In this document: in pieces, positions 44,310-52,264 of the stretch
Position numbering within the stretch: position 1 is the first letter of the stretch
Layout: each line of letters begins with the position of its first letter
Assembly: GCF_002754375.1 (NCBI RefSeq)
Contig: NZ_PEFF01000001.1
Location: 3,306,501 to 3,370,500 of the forward strand
DNA: 64,000 bases
Direction of reading: 5' to 3'
Origin: Variovorax sp. 54
Lineage (GTDB): Bacteria > Pseudomonadota > Gammaproteobacteria > Burkholderiales > Burkholderiaceae_C
The notes under the pieces: model-generated
Databases searched by the model: none
What the model was told of the DNA's origin: nothing
Seen by the model: only the letters and a program-made list of their open reading frames with translations
Position numbers and translations under genes: made by a program

Positions 44310-44411
44310 CTCCCTCTCCCCTTGGGGAGAGGGCAGGGGTGAGGGTAGGCGGCGTCCCCACGATAAGCAGCCGCCCCCTCACCCTGACCCTCTCCCCAAG
44401 GGGCGAGGGAA
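44310..44411. repeat. REP-like palindromic pair, copy 3 (boxB-boxA gap)
   Basis: Units at 44310-44345 and 44377-44411 in inverted orientation, with the same CTCCCTCTCCCC...GGGGAGAGGG hairpin and GTGAGGG/CCCTCAC inner ends as copies 1 and 2. It fills nearly the whole gap between boxB and boxA. The boxA ribosome-binding site (AAGGAG) lies just after it. Confidence 0.9.
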
Positions 44412-44423
44412 AGGAGAAAAAAC

Positions 44424-45704
44424 ATGGACATGGTCGTTGAAGCCGGGGTCATCAAGCAGCACCTGATCGACCCCGAGATCTGCATCCGCTGCAACACCTG
44501 CGAGGCGACCTGCCCCGTGAACGCGATCACGCACGACGACAACAACTACGTTGTTCGTGCGGACGTCTGCAATGGCTGCATGGCCTGCATCTCGCCGTGC
44601 CCCACGGGCTCGATCGACAACTGGCGCACCATGCCTTTGGTGCGTGCGTACACCATCGAAGAGCAGCTCACGTGGGAAGAGCTCCCCGCAGAACTCTCGC
44701 CCGAAGAACTCGAAGCCGCCGGCGTGTCCGGTGCTTCCGCCGAGGCTGCAGAAGCGCCCGCGCAGACGCAGGCCCAGGCTGCGGCCGAAGCCACCGAGCC
44801 GGTCTTCAACTCCGCGCAGTACGGTGCCAGCGTGCCGCCCTGGTCGGCCGCGCACGCGTACACCAACCTGTTCCCGCCGAAGACGCCGACCACCGCCACC
44901 GTGGTGGGCAACTTCAACTGCACCGAAGCCGGCTTCGACAGCGAGACGCACCACGTCGTGCTCGACTTCGGCGTGGTGCCGTTCCCGGTGCTCGAAGGCC
45001 AGTCGATCGGCATCGTGCCGCCCGGCGTCGATGCCATCGGCAAGCGCCACCATGCGCGCCAGTACTCGGTGGCCAGCCCGCGCAACGGCGAGCGGCCCGG
45101 CTACAACAACGTTTCGCTCACCGTGAAGCGCGTCACCGAAGACCACGAAGGCGACCCGGTGCGCGGCGTGTGCTCCAACTATGTGTGCGACCTCAAGGTG
45201 GGCGACACGGTGCAGGTGGTGGGCCCCTTCGGTTCGTCGTTCCTGATGCCGAACCACCCCAAGTCGCACATCGTGATGATCTGCACCGGCACCGGCAGCG
45301 CGCCCATGCGCGCCATGACCGAATGGCGCCGGCGCCTGCGCAAGAGCGGCAAGTTCGAAGGCGGCAAGCTCATGCTGTTCTTCGGCGCGCGCACGCAGCA
45401 GGAGCTGCCGTACTTCGGCCCGCTGCAGTCGCTGCCCAAGGACTTCATCGACATCAACTTCGCGTTCTCGCGCACGGCGGGGCAACCCAAGCGCTACGTG
45501 CAGGACCTGATGCGCGAACGCGCCGCCGACCTGGCCGCGCTGCTGAAAGACGGCGCAAGCCACTTCTATGTGTGCGGCCTGAAGAGCATGGAAGAGGGCG
45601 TGGTGCTCGCACTGCGCGACGTGGCGAAAGAAGCGGGGCTCGACTGGGACACCGTCGGTGCTGGCTTGAAGCGCGAAGGCCGACTCCACCTCGAAACGTA
45701 CTAA
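44424..45704 (+). CDS. boxA: Benzoyl-CoA 2,3-epoxidase reductase component BoxA
   Basis: A 426-residue flavoprotein reductase. Residues 18-60 hold two 4Fe-4S motifs (Cys20, 23, 26, 30 and Cys49, 52, 55, 59). An Ala/Glu/Gln-rich linker follows (about residues 95-130), then a ferredoxin-NADP reductase module ([11 protein letters not shown] for [15 protein letters not shown] for [15 protein letters not shown] near the end). It passes electrons from NADPH to BoxB. It is translated from ATG 44424 after an AAGGAG site. Confidence 0.96.
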   Translation: MDMVVEAGVIKQHLIDPEICIRCNTCEATCPVNAITHDDNNYVVRADVCNGCMACISPCPTGSIDNWRTMPLVRAYTIEEQLTWEELPAELSPEELEAAGVSGASAEAAEAPAQTQAQAAAEATEPVFNSAQYGASVPPWSAAHAYTNLFPPKTPTTATVVGNFNCTEAGFDSETHHVVLDFGVVPFPVLEGQSIGIVPPGVDAIGKRHHARQYSVASPRNGERPGYNNVSLTVKRVTEDHEGDPVRGVCSNYVCDLKVGDTVQVVGPFGSSFLMPNHPKSHIVMICTGTGSAPMRAMTEWRRRLRKSGKFEGGKLMLFFGARTQQELPYFGPLQSLPKDFIDINFAFSRTAGQPKRYVQDLMRERAADLAALLKDGASHFYVCGLKSMEEGVVLALRDVAKEAGLDWDTVGAGLKREGRLHLETY

Positions 45705-45714
45705 GCTGCGGCGA

Positions 45715-46161
45715 ATGCTGTTCGCCGACTTCCATGCAGGCCAGGTCATCGAGGCCGGGCCTTATGTGCTCACCGAAGCCGAGCTGCTGCAGTTCGCGCG
45801 GGCCTACGACCCGCAGTGGTTCCACACCGATCCCGAAGCCGCGGCCGAAAGCCCTTTCGGCGGCCTGATCGCCAGTGGCTGGCACACCTGCTCGATCGCG
45901 ATGCGGCTGGTGGTCGAGGCCGCGCTGGCCGACTCCGAATCGTTCGCGTCGCCCGGACTCGAGCACGTGCGCTGGCCGAACCCGGTGCGACCCGGCGATG
46001 CGCTGCGGCTCGTGGCCGACGTGATCGAGGTGCGCCGCTCCGAGAAGCGCCCCACGCTCGGCATCCTGCGCTGGCGCTGGCGGCTGTTCAACCAGCGCGC
46101 GCTGGTGGTGCTCGACACCGAAGTCACCAGCCTTTTCAAGCTGCCCGCACCCGGGCTCTGA
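45715..46161 (+). CDS. MaoC-like hotdog hydratase
   Basis: A 148-residue single hotdog domain of the MaoC group, resembling R-specific enoyl-CoA hydratases. The catalytic Asp-His segment is FARAYDPQWFHTDPEAAAES, followed by PFGGLIASGWHTCSIAMRL and VRWPNPVRPGDALRLV. It starts 10 bases after boxA and probably completes the operon. It may hydrate a dehydroadipyl-CoA intermediate on the way to beta-ketoadipyl-CoA, which the box proteins in the window do not otherwise provide, inferred from position. A strong terminator follows. Confidence 0.85.
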   Translation: MLFADFHAGQVIEAGPYVLTEAELLQFARAYDPQWFHTDPEAAAESPFGGLIASGWHTCSIAMRLVVEAALADSESFASPGLEHVRWPNPVRPGDALRLVADVIEVRRSEKRPTLGILRWRWRLFNQRALVVLDTEVTSLFKLPAPGL

Positions 46162-46167
46162 ACGACA

Positions 46168-46200
46168 CAAGCCCGCAACGCACAGAGCGTTGCGGGCTTG
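46168..46200. terminator. Terminator after the box operon
   Basis: A perfect 14-bp stem (46168-46181 and 46187-46200) with a 5-base ACAGA loop, 7 bases after the MaoC-like stop codon. Only a short T-containing stretch follows. It can also serve the convergent gene ending at 46260. Confidence 0.85.
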
Positions 46201-46259
46201 ATTTCTTTCGGAGCGATGCGCTGCAGCCGCCGCGTCCGGCCGCTGCAGCCTGGACCTGC

Positions 46260-46733
46260 TTACTTCTTGTGCAGGTCGACCGCGCCCGAGCCCTGGGCCT
46301 TGCCGCTCGCCTTGGCGCCGGCCGTGGCGGGTTTCACCGCGCCGCCGACCGCGCCCGCGGCACCGGTCGCGCTGTTCACGGTGCTGCCCACGGTGTTGGT
46401 CACCCCGCCGACGGCCTGCGTTGCGCCGCCGACAGCGCCGGTGGCACCGCCGACCGCACCCGTGGCCGTGCCGAGCACGCCACCGACGGCATTGCCCACG
46501 CCGCCGGTCGCACCGGAGGTGGAGGTGTCCGCGTTGGCATCGGCCGATGCGCCGGTCTGCGAGCGTGCGCCGGCTGCGCCGCCTTGCGTCGCGCCGGTGC
46601 TGCCCGAAGCCTTCACATCGGCGTTGACCCCCACGCCGACCCCGACGCCTTGCGCCTGGGCCGTCCCGCCGAGGGCCAGGAGGCCCGCCAGCATGGCGCC
46701 GATGAAGATGCGGTTGGTTGCATGTGTAGTCAT
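46260..46733 (-). CDS. Exported Gly/Ala heptad-repeat protein
   Basis: A 157-residue protein of low complexity. A signal peptide (IFIGAMLAGLLALGGTAQAQ, cleaved after AQA) is followed by a Gly-Val run (GVGVGVGVNADVK), an Ala/Gly/Ser/Thr region and a stretch (about residues 85-135) built of 7-residue units near GAVGGAT. A basic end follows (AKASGKAQGSGAVDLHKK). No enzyme motif is visible. It probably forms an extended or fibrous envelope structure. I chose ATG 46733; the longer frame upstream lacks a signal sequence. Confidence 0.65.
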   Translation of the reverse strand: MTTHATNRIFIGAMLAGLLALGGTAQAQGVGVGVGVNADVKASGSTGATQGGAAGARSQTGASADANADTSTSGATGGVGNAVGGVLGTATGAVGGATGAVGGATQAVGGVTNTVGSTVNSATGAAGAVGGAVKPATAGAKASGKAQGSGAVDLHKK

Positions 46734-46962
46734 GAGTGACAGTTCCTTTCGTTGCTGAGTCACGGTTTGCAGAACCGACCGGGGTTCGATCGATTCGGGG
46801 GCAACCATGACGGGCCGGCAGGTTGTCGCCATGTGCGGCGCGTTCGCTCGACGCTGTGGGAATCGGCCGTCGGCGAAATGAGGGGCTCGTGCGTTAGGGC
46901 GGCGTTCGCAAATCCCCGCCCGATCCGGGGTTTCTGGGCGCGGTACGCCGTGGCATCGAAGA

Positions 46963-46985
46963 CATGCAACTCATAATGTTGCATG
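46963..46985 (+). promoter_or_regulatory. Rrf2 operator overlapping the start codon
   Basis: An 8-bp inverted repeat CATGCAAC (46963-46970) and GTTGCATG (46978-46985) with a 7-bp spacer. Its right arm contains the ATG of the Rrf2 gene (46983-46985). No ribosome-binding site precedes that ATG. The gene may be leaderless and self-repressed by a bound Rrf2 dimer. Confidence 0.6.
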
Positions 46986-47444
46986 AAACGAGACAGCAAG
47001 CTTTCCGGCGTGCTCCACGTGCTGCTGCACATGGCCGAGCTGGACGCACCCATTACTTCCGAGGCGCTCGCCGCGGCGATGCAGACCAACCCCGTGGTCG
47101 TGCGCCGGCTCATGGCGGGCTTGCGGCAGGCCGGCTTCGTCAGTTCGGCGAAGGGGCATGGCGGCGGCTGGGTGCTGTCGTGCTCATTGGGTTCGGTGAC
47201 GCTGGGCGACATCCACAACGCCGTCGGCGCGCCCGCGCTGCTGGCCATGGGCAACCGCACCGAGAGCCCGGGCTGCATCGTCGAGCAGGCGGTGAACGCG
47301 GCGCTCGACGGCGCCTGCCAGGAAGCCGAGGCGCTGCTGCTGCGGCGGCTCAACGGCATCACGCTGGCCGATCTTTCCAAGGACTTTCATCGCCGCATGA
47401 CGGGCGGCGGCTTCACCCTGAAGGACATCGCACATGCGCCATGA
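46983..47444 (+). CDS. Rrf2-family transcriptional regulator
   Basis: A 153-residue Rrf2 regulator. The winged helix (about residues 20-60) shows ITSEALAAAMQTNPVVVRRL and LRQAGFVSSAKGHGGGWVLS. The cysteines (Cys66, SPGCIVEQA and GACQEAE) are not in the usual three-Cys Fe-S spacing, so a cluster is doubtful; it may use a disulfide or an effector. It overlaps the reductase gene by 11 bases (47434-47444), so the two are coupled. It likely represses both and responds to redox or electrophile stress. Confidence 0.85.
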   Translation: MKRDSKLSGVLHVLLHMAELDAPITSEALAAAMQTNPVVVRRLMAGLRQAGFVSSAKGHGGGWVLSCSLGSVTLGDIHNAVGAPALLAMGNRTESPGCIVEQAVNAALDGACQEAEALLLRRLNGITLADLSKDFHRRMTGGGFTLKDIAHAP

Positions 47445-48336
47445 CGCACTCATCGTGGGCGGCAGCTTTGCCGGCCTTTCCGCCGCCATGCAATTGGCGC
47501 GCGCACGCAGGAAGGTCTGCGTGGTCGACGCGGGCGCGCCGCGGAATCGCTTCGCCGCCGCCTCGCACGGCTTCTTCGGGCAGGACGGCATGCCGCCGCT
47601 GCAGATGATTGCCGATGCGCGCGACAAGCTGCTCGCCTATCCGTCCGTCACTTTCGTCGAAGGCACGGTGACTGCGGCAACGGCCGATGGCGACGAGGGC
47701 TTCATCGTCTCGTTGAACAACGGGGAACGCCTCTCGACGCACAAGCTGTTGCTGGCCTTCGGCGTGCAGGACGGCCTGCCCGACATTCCGGGCCTCGGCG
47801 AGCGCTGGGGCAAGAGCGTGCTGCACTGTCCTTATTGTCACGGCTACGAGTTCGGCGATCGCTCGCTGGGCGTGCTCTTTCACAGCGCGCACCCGCCGGA
47901 CCACGCGCTGCTGATCGCCGAGTGGGGCCCGACCACGCTCTTCCTGAATGGCGCTGAAGGGCCGGATGCCGAGGCGCGTGCCCGGCTGCAATCGCGCGGC
48001 GTGACGCTCGAGCCCGGGCGCATCGCCGGCCTCGAAGGGCAGGGGACGGACCTGGCGGCCGTGCGCCTGGACGACGGGCGGCGCGTGCCGATCGAGGCGC
48101 TGTTCGTGGCGCCGCACACGCGGCCGACCAGTCCGCTGGCCGAACAGCTGGGCTGCGCGTTCGACGACGGCCCCACGGGCCCGGTGCTGCGCGTCGATGC
48201 GATGAAGACGACCACGGTGCCCGGCGTGTACGCGGCGGGCGATGTGGCGATGGCTTTTTCCAACGCCACGCTGGCCTCGGCCGACGGGCTGTTCGCCGGG
48301 GTGTCGATGCACCGCGCGCTGGTGTTCGGGGCCTGA
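47434..48336 (+). CDS. FAD/NAD(P)-dependent thioredoxin reductase-like oxidoreductase
   Basis: A 300-residue flavoprotein of the thioredoxin reductase family. It has the FAD site (ALIVGGSFAGLSAAMQLARA), the redox-active CPYCHGYEFG (a CxxC pair, about residues 131-134) and the second FAD motif VPGVYAAGDVAMAFSNAT. The NADPH Rossmann GxGxxG appears weak (GVLFHSAHPPDHALL), so the electron donor may differ. It is coupled to the Rrf2 gene. Such Rrf2-reductase pairs often serve in disulfide or electrophile stress. Confidence 0.87.
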   Translation: MRHDALIVGGSFAGLSAAMQLARARRKVCVVDAGAPRNRFAAASHGFFGQDGMPPLQMIADARDKLLAYPSVTFVEGTVTAATADGDEGFIVSLNNGERLSTHKLLLAFGVQDGLPDIPGLGERWGKSVLHCPYCHGYEFGDRSLGVLFHSAHPPDHALLIAEWGPTTLFLNGAEGPDAEARARLQSRGVTLEPGRIAGLEGQGTDLAAVRLDDGRRVPIEALFVAPHTRPTSPLAEQLGCAFDDGPTGPVLRVDAMKTTTVPGVYAAGDVAMAFSNATLASADGLFAGVSMHRALVFGA

Positions 48337-48399
48337 TTTCAAATTTTTTCTGGGGAAGGTGGCAAACCACCTCAAACCACCCTATAATCTGAGGCTCAC

Positions 48400-48475
48400 G
48401 CGGGAATAGCTCAGTTGGTAGAGCGCAACCTTGCCAAGGTTGAGGTCGAGAGTTCGAGACTCTTTTCCCGCTCCA
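48400..48475 (+). tRNA. tRNA-Gly (anticodon GCC)
   Basis: 76 bases with a 7-bp acceptor stem (GCGGGAA/TTCCCGC), a D arm (GCTCAGTTGGTAGAGC), an anticodon stem CAACC/GGTTG around loop TTGCCAA with GCC at 48433-48435, a TTCGA T-loop and an encoded CCA (48473-48475). A TATAAT -10 box (48383-48388) and a terminator (48485-48514) flank it, so it is a self-contained unit. Confidence 0.97.
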
Positions 48476-48484
48476 AATCGCATG

Positions 48485-48514
48485 AAAAAGGCCACCTCAC
48501 CAGGTGGCCTTTTT
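48485..48514 (+). terminator. Terminator after tRNA-Gly
   Basis: A perfect 13-bp stem (AAAAAGGCCACCT at 48485-48497 and its complement at 48502-48514) with a 4-base CACC loop and a T5 end, 10 bases after the tRNA. It is bidirectional and also closes the convergent fumarylacetoacetase unit. Confidence 0.92.
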
Positions 48515-48530
48515 CATTGGCGCGCCGCCT

Positions 48531-49859
48531 TTATCCCCGGGCCGGCAGCACGGTCCCCCGGCTTTCGCCGAAACCGATGCGCGCATGGCCGGGCTTCTCG
48601 CACCAGCCGCGCAGCAACACCGCATCCCCGTCTTCCAGGAATCCGCGCGTTTCGCCGTTGGCCAGCGCCACCGGGGTTTGGGCCGCGCGGGTCAGTTCGA
48701 TGATCGCGCCGGCCTCGCCTTCGCCGGGGCCCGAGATGGTGCCGCTGCCGAACAGGTCGCCGGGGTTCAGGCTGCAGCCGCCCACCGTGTGGTGCGCCAC
48801 CATCTGCGCAATGCTCCAGTACTGGTGCCGGAAGCTCGTGCCCGACAGGCGCGACGGCCCGGTCTTCTGCTCGCGCGCCTGCTCGCTTTCGAGCCACACC
48901 TCGAGCCGGATGTCGAGCGCGCCGCCTTCGCGGTTCGCGCTGGCTTCCAGGTACGCCAGCGGTTGCGGGTCGTTCTCGGGCCGAGTCCACGCCTGGCGGT
49001 AGGGCGCGAGCGCTTCCATCGTCACGATCCACGGCGAGATCGTGGTGGCGAAGTTCTTCGCAAGGAAGGGCCCGAGCGGCGCCATTTCCCAGAACTGGAT
49101 ATCGCGCGCCGACCAGTCGTTGAGCAGGCAGAGGCCGAAGATGTGTTCCTCCGCGCGTTCGAGCGGAATCGCCTCGCCCTGCGCATTGCCCTGGCCGATC
49201 CACACGCCCAGTTCCAGCTCGTAGTCGAGCCGCGCGCAGGCCTGGTAGGTCGGGGCCTTCGCGCCGGGCGCCATGGCCTGGCCCATCGGCCGGTGAAAGC
49301 GCTGGCCGCTCACGCCGATGGTCGACACGCGCCCGTGGTACGCCGTCGGCACCCAGCGGAAGTTGGGCGTGACGTCGCCGTCGGGGTTCATCAGGCGGCT
49401 GATGTTCAGCGCGTGGTCGATCGAGGTGTAGAAGTCGGTGTAGTCGCCGATGCGCGCGGGTACGGTGTATTCGACCTCGGTCTGCGGCACGAGGAAGCCG
49501 CGCAGATCGTCCACGGTCGCAGGCGGTGCGTCGCTGCGCAACAACGCGAAGACCGCATGGCGCAGCGCCTGCCAGGCGGAGGGGCCGAGCGCGAAGAAAT
49601 CGTTGAGCGCGGGCAGGGCGGCGGCGCGCGCCGCATCGAGCGCGAGGCCGTCGACATGCGATCCGGCGGCCAGCGCTGCGAGGTCGAGCACCTGGTCGCC
49701 GATGGCCACGCCACCGCGAAACGGCTCGGGGCGGCCCGTGCGACGGAACATCGCATACGGCAGGTTCTGGATCGGAAAGTCGCTGCCCGCGACGTTGGCC
49801 GATGCGACCCAGCTGCGGGCGCCGACGTCGTGCGTGTGGTTGAGTTCGATCATGTTCAT
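48531..49859 (-). CDS. fahA: Fumarylacetoacetase
   Basis: A 442-residue enzyme that hydrolyses fumarylacetoacetate to fumarate and acetoacetate. Both family domains are present: an N-terminal SH3-like domain and the FAH barrel, with YTDFYTSIDHALNISRLMNP, VPTAYHGRVSTIGVSG, RPMGQ, YELELGVWIGQGN and NDWSARDIQFWEMAPLGPF segments. The metal-site residues Asp, Glu, Glu and Asp are in these. It overlaps the cyclase-family gene by three bases (its ATG at 49857-49859 and the TGA of the neighbour). No homogentisate dioxygenase gene lies in the window, so the substrate source is open. Confidence 0.95.
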   Translation of the reverse strand: MNMIELNHTHDVGARSWVASANVAGSDFPIQNLPYAMFRRTGRPEPFRGGVAIGDQVLDLAALAAGSHVDGLALDAARAAALPALNDFFALGPSAWQALRHAVFALLRSDAPPATVDDLRGFLVPQTEVEYTVPARIGDYTDFYTSIDHALNISRLMNPDGDVTPNFRWVPTAYHGRVSTIGVSGQRFHRPMGQAMAPGAKAPTYQACARLDYELELGVWIGQGNAQGEAIPLERAEEHIFGLCLLNDWSARDIQFWEMAPLGPFLAKNFATTISPWIVTMEALAPYRQAWTRPENDPQPLAYLEASANREGGALDIRLEVWLESEQAREQKTGPSRLSGTSFRHQYWSIAQMVAHHTVGGCSLNPGDLFGSGTISGPGEGEAGAIIELTRAAQTPVALANGETRGFLEDGDAVLLRGWCEKPGHARIGFGESRGTVLPARG

Positions 49860-50665
49860 CACACCGACGCCATCAGCGCGTCGTCGAAGATCGCGACCGC
49901 GCGCGTCCAGCCCGCCGAGGCGCCGCGGATCTTGTGCGGGAAGCAGCTGATGAAGAAGCCCGTGGGCGGCAGCACCTCGAGGTTGTGCAGCTTTTCGATG
50001 TGGCAATAGCCGATGTCGCGCCCGGCCTTGTGGCCTTCCCAGATCAGCGAGGCGTCCTGCGTCTCGCCGTACTTCTTCGCGGTGTGCACGAACGGCGCGT
50101 CCCAGCTCCACGCATCGGTGCCCGTGAGGCGCACGCCGCGCTCCAGCAGGTACATCGTCGCTTCGTAGCCCATGCCCGCGCCGGCCGACACGTAGTCGGG
50201 GTTGCCGTAGCGCGAGCCGGCGCGCGTGTTGACCACCACGATCTCCAGCGGGCTCAGCGTGTGGCCGATGCGCTTGAGCTCGGCCTCGACGTCGGCGGCC
50301 GTGACCACGTAGCCGTCGGCGAAGTGGCGAAAGTCGAGCTTCACGCCGGGCTGGAAGCACCATTCGAGCGGCACGTCATGGATGGCGATGGCGGGCTTCT
50401 TCTCGCCCAGCGCCTTGTCCATCGTCGAGTGGAAGTGGTACGGCGCATCGAGGTGCGTGCCGTTGTGCGTGGACAGCTGCACCAGCTCCACGGCCCAGCC
50501 TTCGCCGTCGGGCAGGTCTTCTTTCTTCAGGCCGGGAAAGAAGGGCTCGATCTGTTCGAAGGTGTTGTCGTGCGTGAAGTACTGGATCTTCGGCGCGAAG
50601 GCCGGCGGATCGGACAGCACGTCGTTTTCGAGAAAGATCGACAGGTCGACAAACTTGCGTGGCAT
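49859..50665 (-). CDS. Cyclase-family metal-dependent hydrolase (kynurenine formamidase fold)
   Basis: A 268-residue protein of the cyclase family (Pfam PF04199), which includes kynurenine formamidase, isatin hydrolase and related amide or lactone hydrolases. The metal-site motif is HNGTHLDAPYHFHSTM (about residue 66), and another His pair lies in TDAWSWDAPFVHT. It is upstream of fumarylacetoacetase in the same leftward unit and coupled to it, so it probably opens a ring or amide to give a fumarylacetoacetate-like acid. AAGGAG precedes ATG 50665. The substrate is unknown. Confidence 0.85.
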   Translation of the reverse strand: MPRKFVDLSIFLENDVLSDPPAFAPKIQYFTHDNTFEQIEPFFPGLKKEDLPDGEGWAVELVQLSTHNGTHLDAPYHFHSTMDKALGEKKPAIAIHDVPLEWCFQPGVKLDFRHFADGYVVTAADVEAELKRIGHTLSPLEIVVVNTRAGSRYGNPDYVSAGAGMGYEATMYLLERGVRLTGTDAWSWDAPFVHTAKKYGETQDASLIWEGHKAGRDIGYCHIEKLHNLEVLPPTGFFISCFPHKIRGASAGWTRAVAIFDDALMASV

Positions 50666-50705
50666 GGCGAGGCTCCTTGTGGGGTGTTGGATTTGATGGA
50701 ATTGA

Positions 50706-51497
50706 TCAGGGCTGCTGCCAACGCAACAGCCGCTTCTCGGCAAAGGCCAGCAGCGCATTGCTCACGAAGCCGATGAGCCCGAGCAGCACGATGCCGGCGA
50801 ACAAATCACTGGCGCGGAAGGCGCGTGCCGCCAGCAGAATGGCCTGGCCCAGGCCGCTTTGCGAGGCGATCATTTCGCCCACCACCGCGACGATCAGCGC
50901 GATGGTCAGCGCCAGCCGCATGCCGGCCAGGATGTCGGGCATGGCGTTGGGCAGGCCCATCTTCCAGATGTACGCGGCGCGCGACATCTGCAGGCAGCGC
51001 GCCACTTCCGACAGGCGCGGCTCCACGGCCGCGAAGCCGTGCACCGTGGCCAGCAGCACCGGCCACATCGCGCCGAAGGCGACCACGAACAGCACCATGC
51101 CGGGGTTCAGCCCGAAGATCGAAATGGCCAGCGGCAGCAGCGCCGAGGCGGGCAGCGGGCGGATAAACTCCAGCGTCGGCTGCACCCACGCGCGCACTGC
51201 GGGCGACACGCCGATGGCCGCGCCCAGCAGCACGCCGAAGAGCGAGGCGAGCAGCCAGCCTTCGACCATGCGGCCCACCGTGGCCTGCGTGAAGGCGAGC
51301 AGTTCGCCGTTGCCATCGTTGCCCGCAGAGAGGTTGAGCCCTTCGAGCAGGCTCGCGAAGGTGGCCTGCGGCGTCGGCAAAAACACGCGGCTGACCCAGC
51401 CTGCGTTGCTCGCCACCCACCACAGCGCAATCAGTGCGAGCAGCACGCTCACCGAGCCCAGCCACCCCAGACCGAATCGGTCGTTGCGGTTGTTCAT
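50706..51497 (-). CDS. ABC transporter permease, SsuC/TauC type (second subunit)
   Basis: A 263-residue inner-membrane permease with about six hydrophobic segments and the binding-protein-dependent EAA-like loop (MGLPNAMPDILAGMRLALTI, about residue 180). The family is that of aliphatic sulfonate, nitrate and taurine importers. It overlaps the neighbouring permease gene by four bases (ATGA), and the two may form a heterodimeric channel rather than the usual homodimer. It lies 40 bases before the cyclase gene. Confidence 0.88.
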   Translation of the reverse strand: MNNRNDRFGLGWLGSVSVLLALIALWWVASNAGWVSRVFLPTPQATFASLLEGLNLSAGNDGNGELLAFTQATVGRMVEGWLLASLFGVLLGAAIGVSPAVRAWVQPTLEFIRPLPASALLPLAISIFGLNPGMVLFVVAFGAMWPVLLATVHGFAAVEPRLSEVARCLQMSRAAYIWKMGLPNAMPDILAGMRLALTIALIVAVVGEMIASQSGLGQAILLAARAFRASDLFAGIVLLGLIGFVSNALLAFAEKRLLRWQQP

Positions 51498-52264
51498 GGC
51501 TGCACCCCCATGCGGCGCGCGACGAAGGATTGCAGCCGCACCATGCCCGCGTTGACCGCGAAGCCCACCACGCCGATCCAGCCGAGCCACGCGAGCATCA
51601 GCGCAGGGTCGAAGCTCTGCTGCGCGATCATCATCGCGTAGCCCATGCCGTGCGGATTCGCGGCGATCTCGACCGTCACGGCCACCACCAGCGCCACCGC
51701 CACACCGAGGCGCAGCGCGACGAACAGGCGCGGCACGATGGCCGGCAGCACGATCTTGAAGGCACGCTCGCGCGCCGACAGGCCGAGCACGCGGCTGACC
51801 TCGAGCAGCCGGGGCTCGATCTGCTGCACCGCCGACTGCACCAGCACCAGCAACGGCCAGAAGGTGGCGAAGGCGACGATGGCCACCTCCATGCGCACGC
51901 CGAAACCGAAGCCCAGCATCGCGAGCGGGATCAGCGCGACCGAAGGCACGGGGCGCAGCACCTCGATGGAGACGGAGCCCAGTTGCGCCGCTCGGCGCGA
52001 AAGCCCGAGCACCAGCCCGAGCGCAATGCCGAGCACCGCACCCAGCAGCAGGCCGAGCGCGGCCGTGCCGAGCGTGAAGCCCGTGGCCTGCCAGAGCGAG
52101 CCGTCCATCGCCGCGCCGACGAAGGCCTTGGCCGCCGCGGTCGGTGGCGCAAGGGCATCGCTGCCCAGCGCTGCGGCGCGTCGCGCGTACCACTCGAAGG
52201 CACCGACCAGCAGCGCGGGAAACACCCACGGCCGCAGCCAGCGGAAGAGGCGGCCTTCAGTCAT
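51494..52264 (-). CDS. ABC transporter permease, SsuC/TauC type (first subunit)
   Basis: A 256-residue permease with about six membrane segments and the loop LPAIVPRLFVALRLGVAVAL (about residue 175) that contacts the ATPase. It belongs to the same family as its neighbour. Start ATG 52264 overlaps the ATPase stop by 8 bases. Two distinct permease genes in one system suggest a heterodimer. Confidence 0.88.
   Translation of the reverse strand: MTEGRLFRWLRPWVFPALLVGAFEWYARRAAALGSDALAPPTAAAKAFVGAAMDGSLWQATGFTLGTAALGLLLGAVLGIALGLVLGLSRRAAQLGSVSIEVLRPVPSVALIPLAMLGFGFGVRMEVAIVAFATFWPLLVLVQSAVQQIEPRLLEVSRVLGLSARERAFKIVLPAIVPRLFVALRLGVAVALVVAVTVEIAANPHGMGYAMMIAQQSFDPALMLAWLGWIGVVGFAVNAGMVRLQSFVARRMGVQP

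Noticed and set aside
48400..48475. tRNA-Gly as an integration site of a mobile element
   Set aside because: No integrase, direct repeat of the tRNA 3' end or compositional break was seen on either side within the window.
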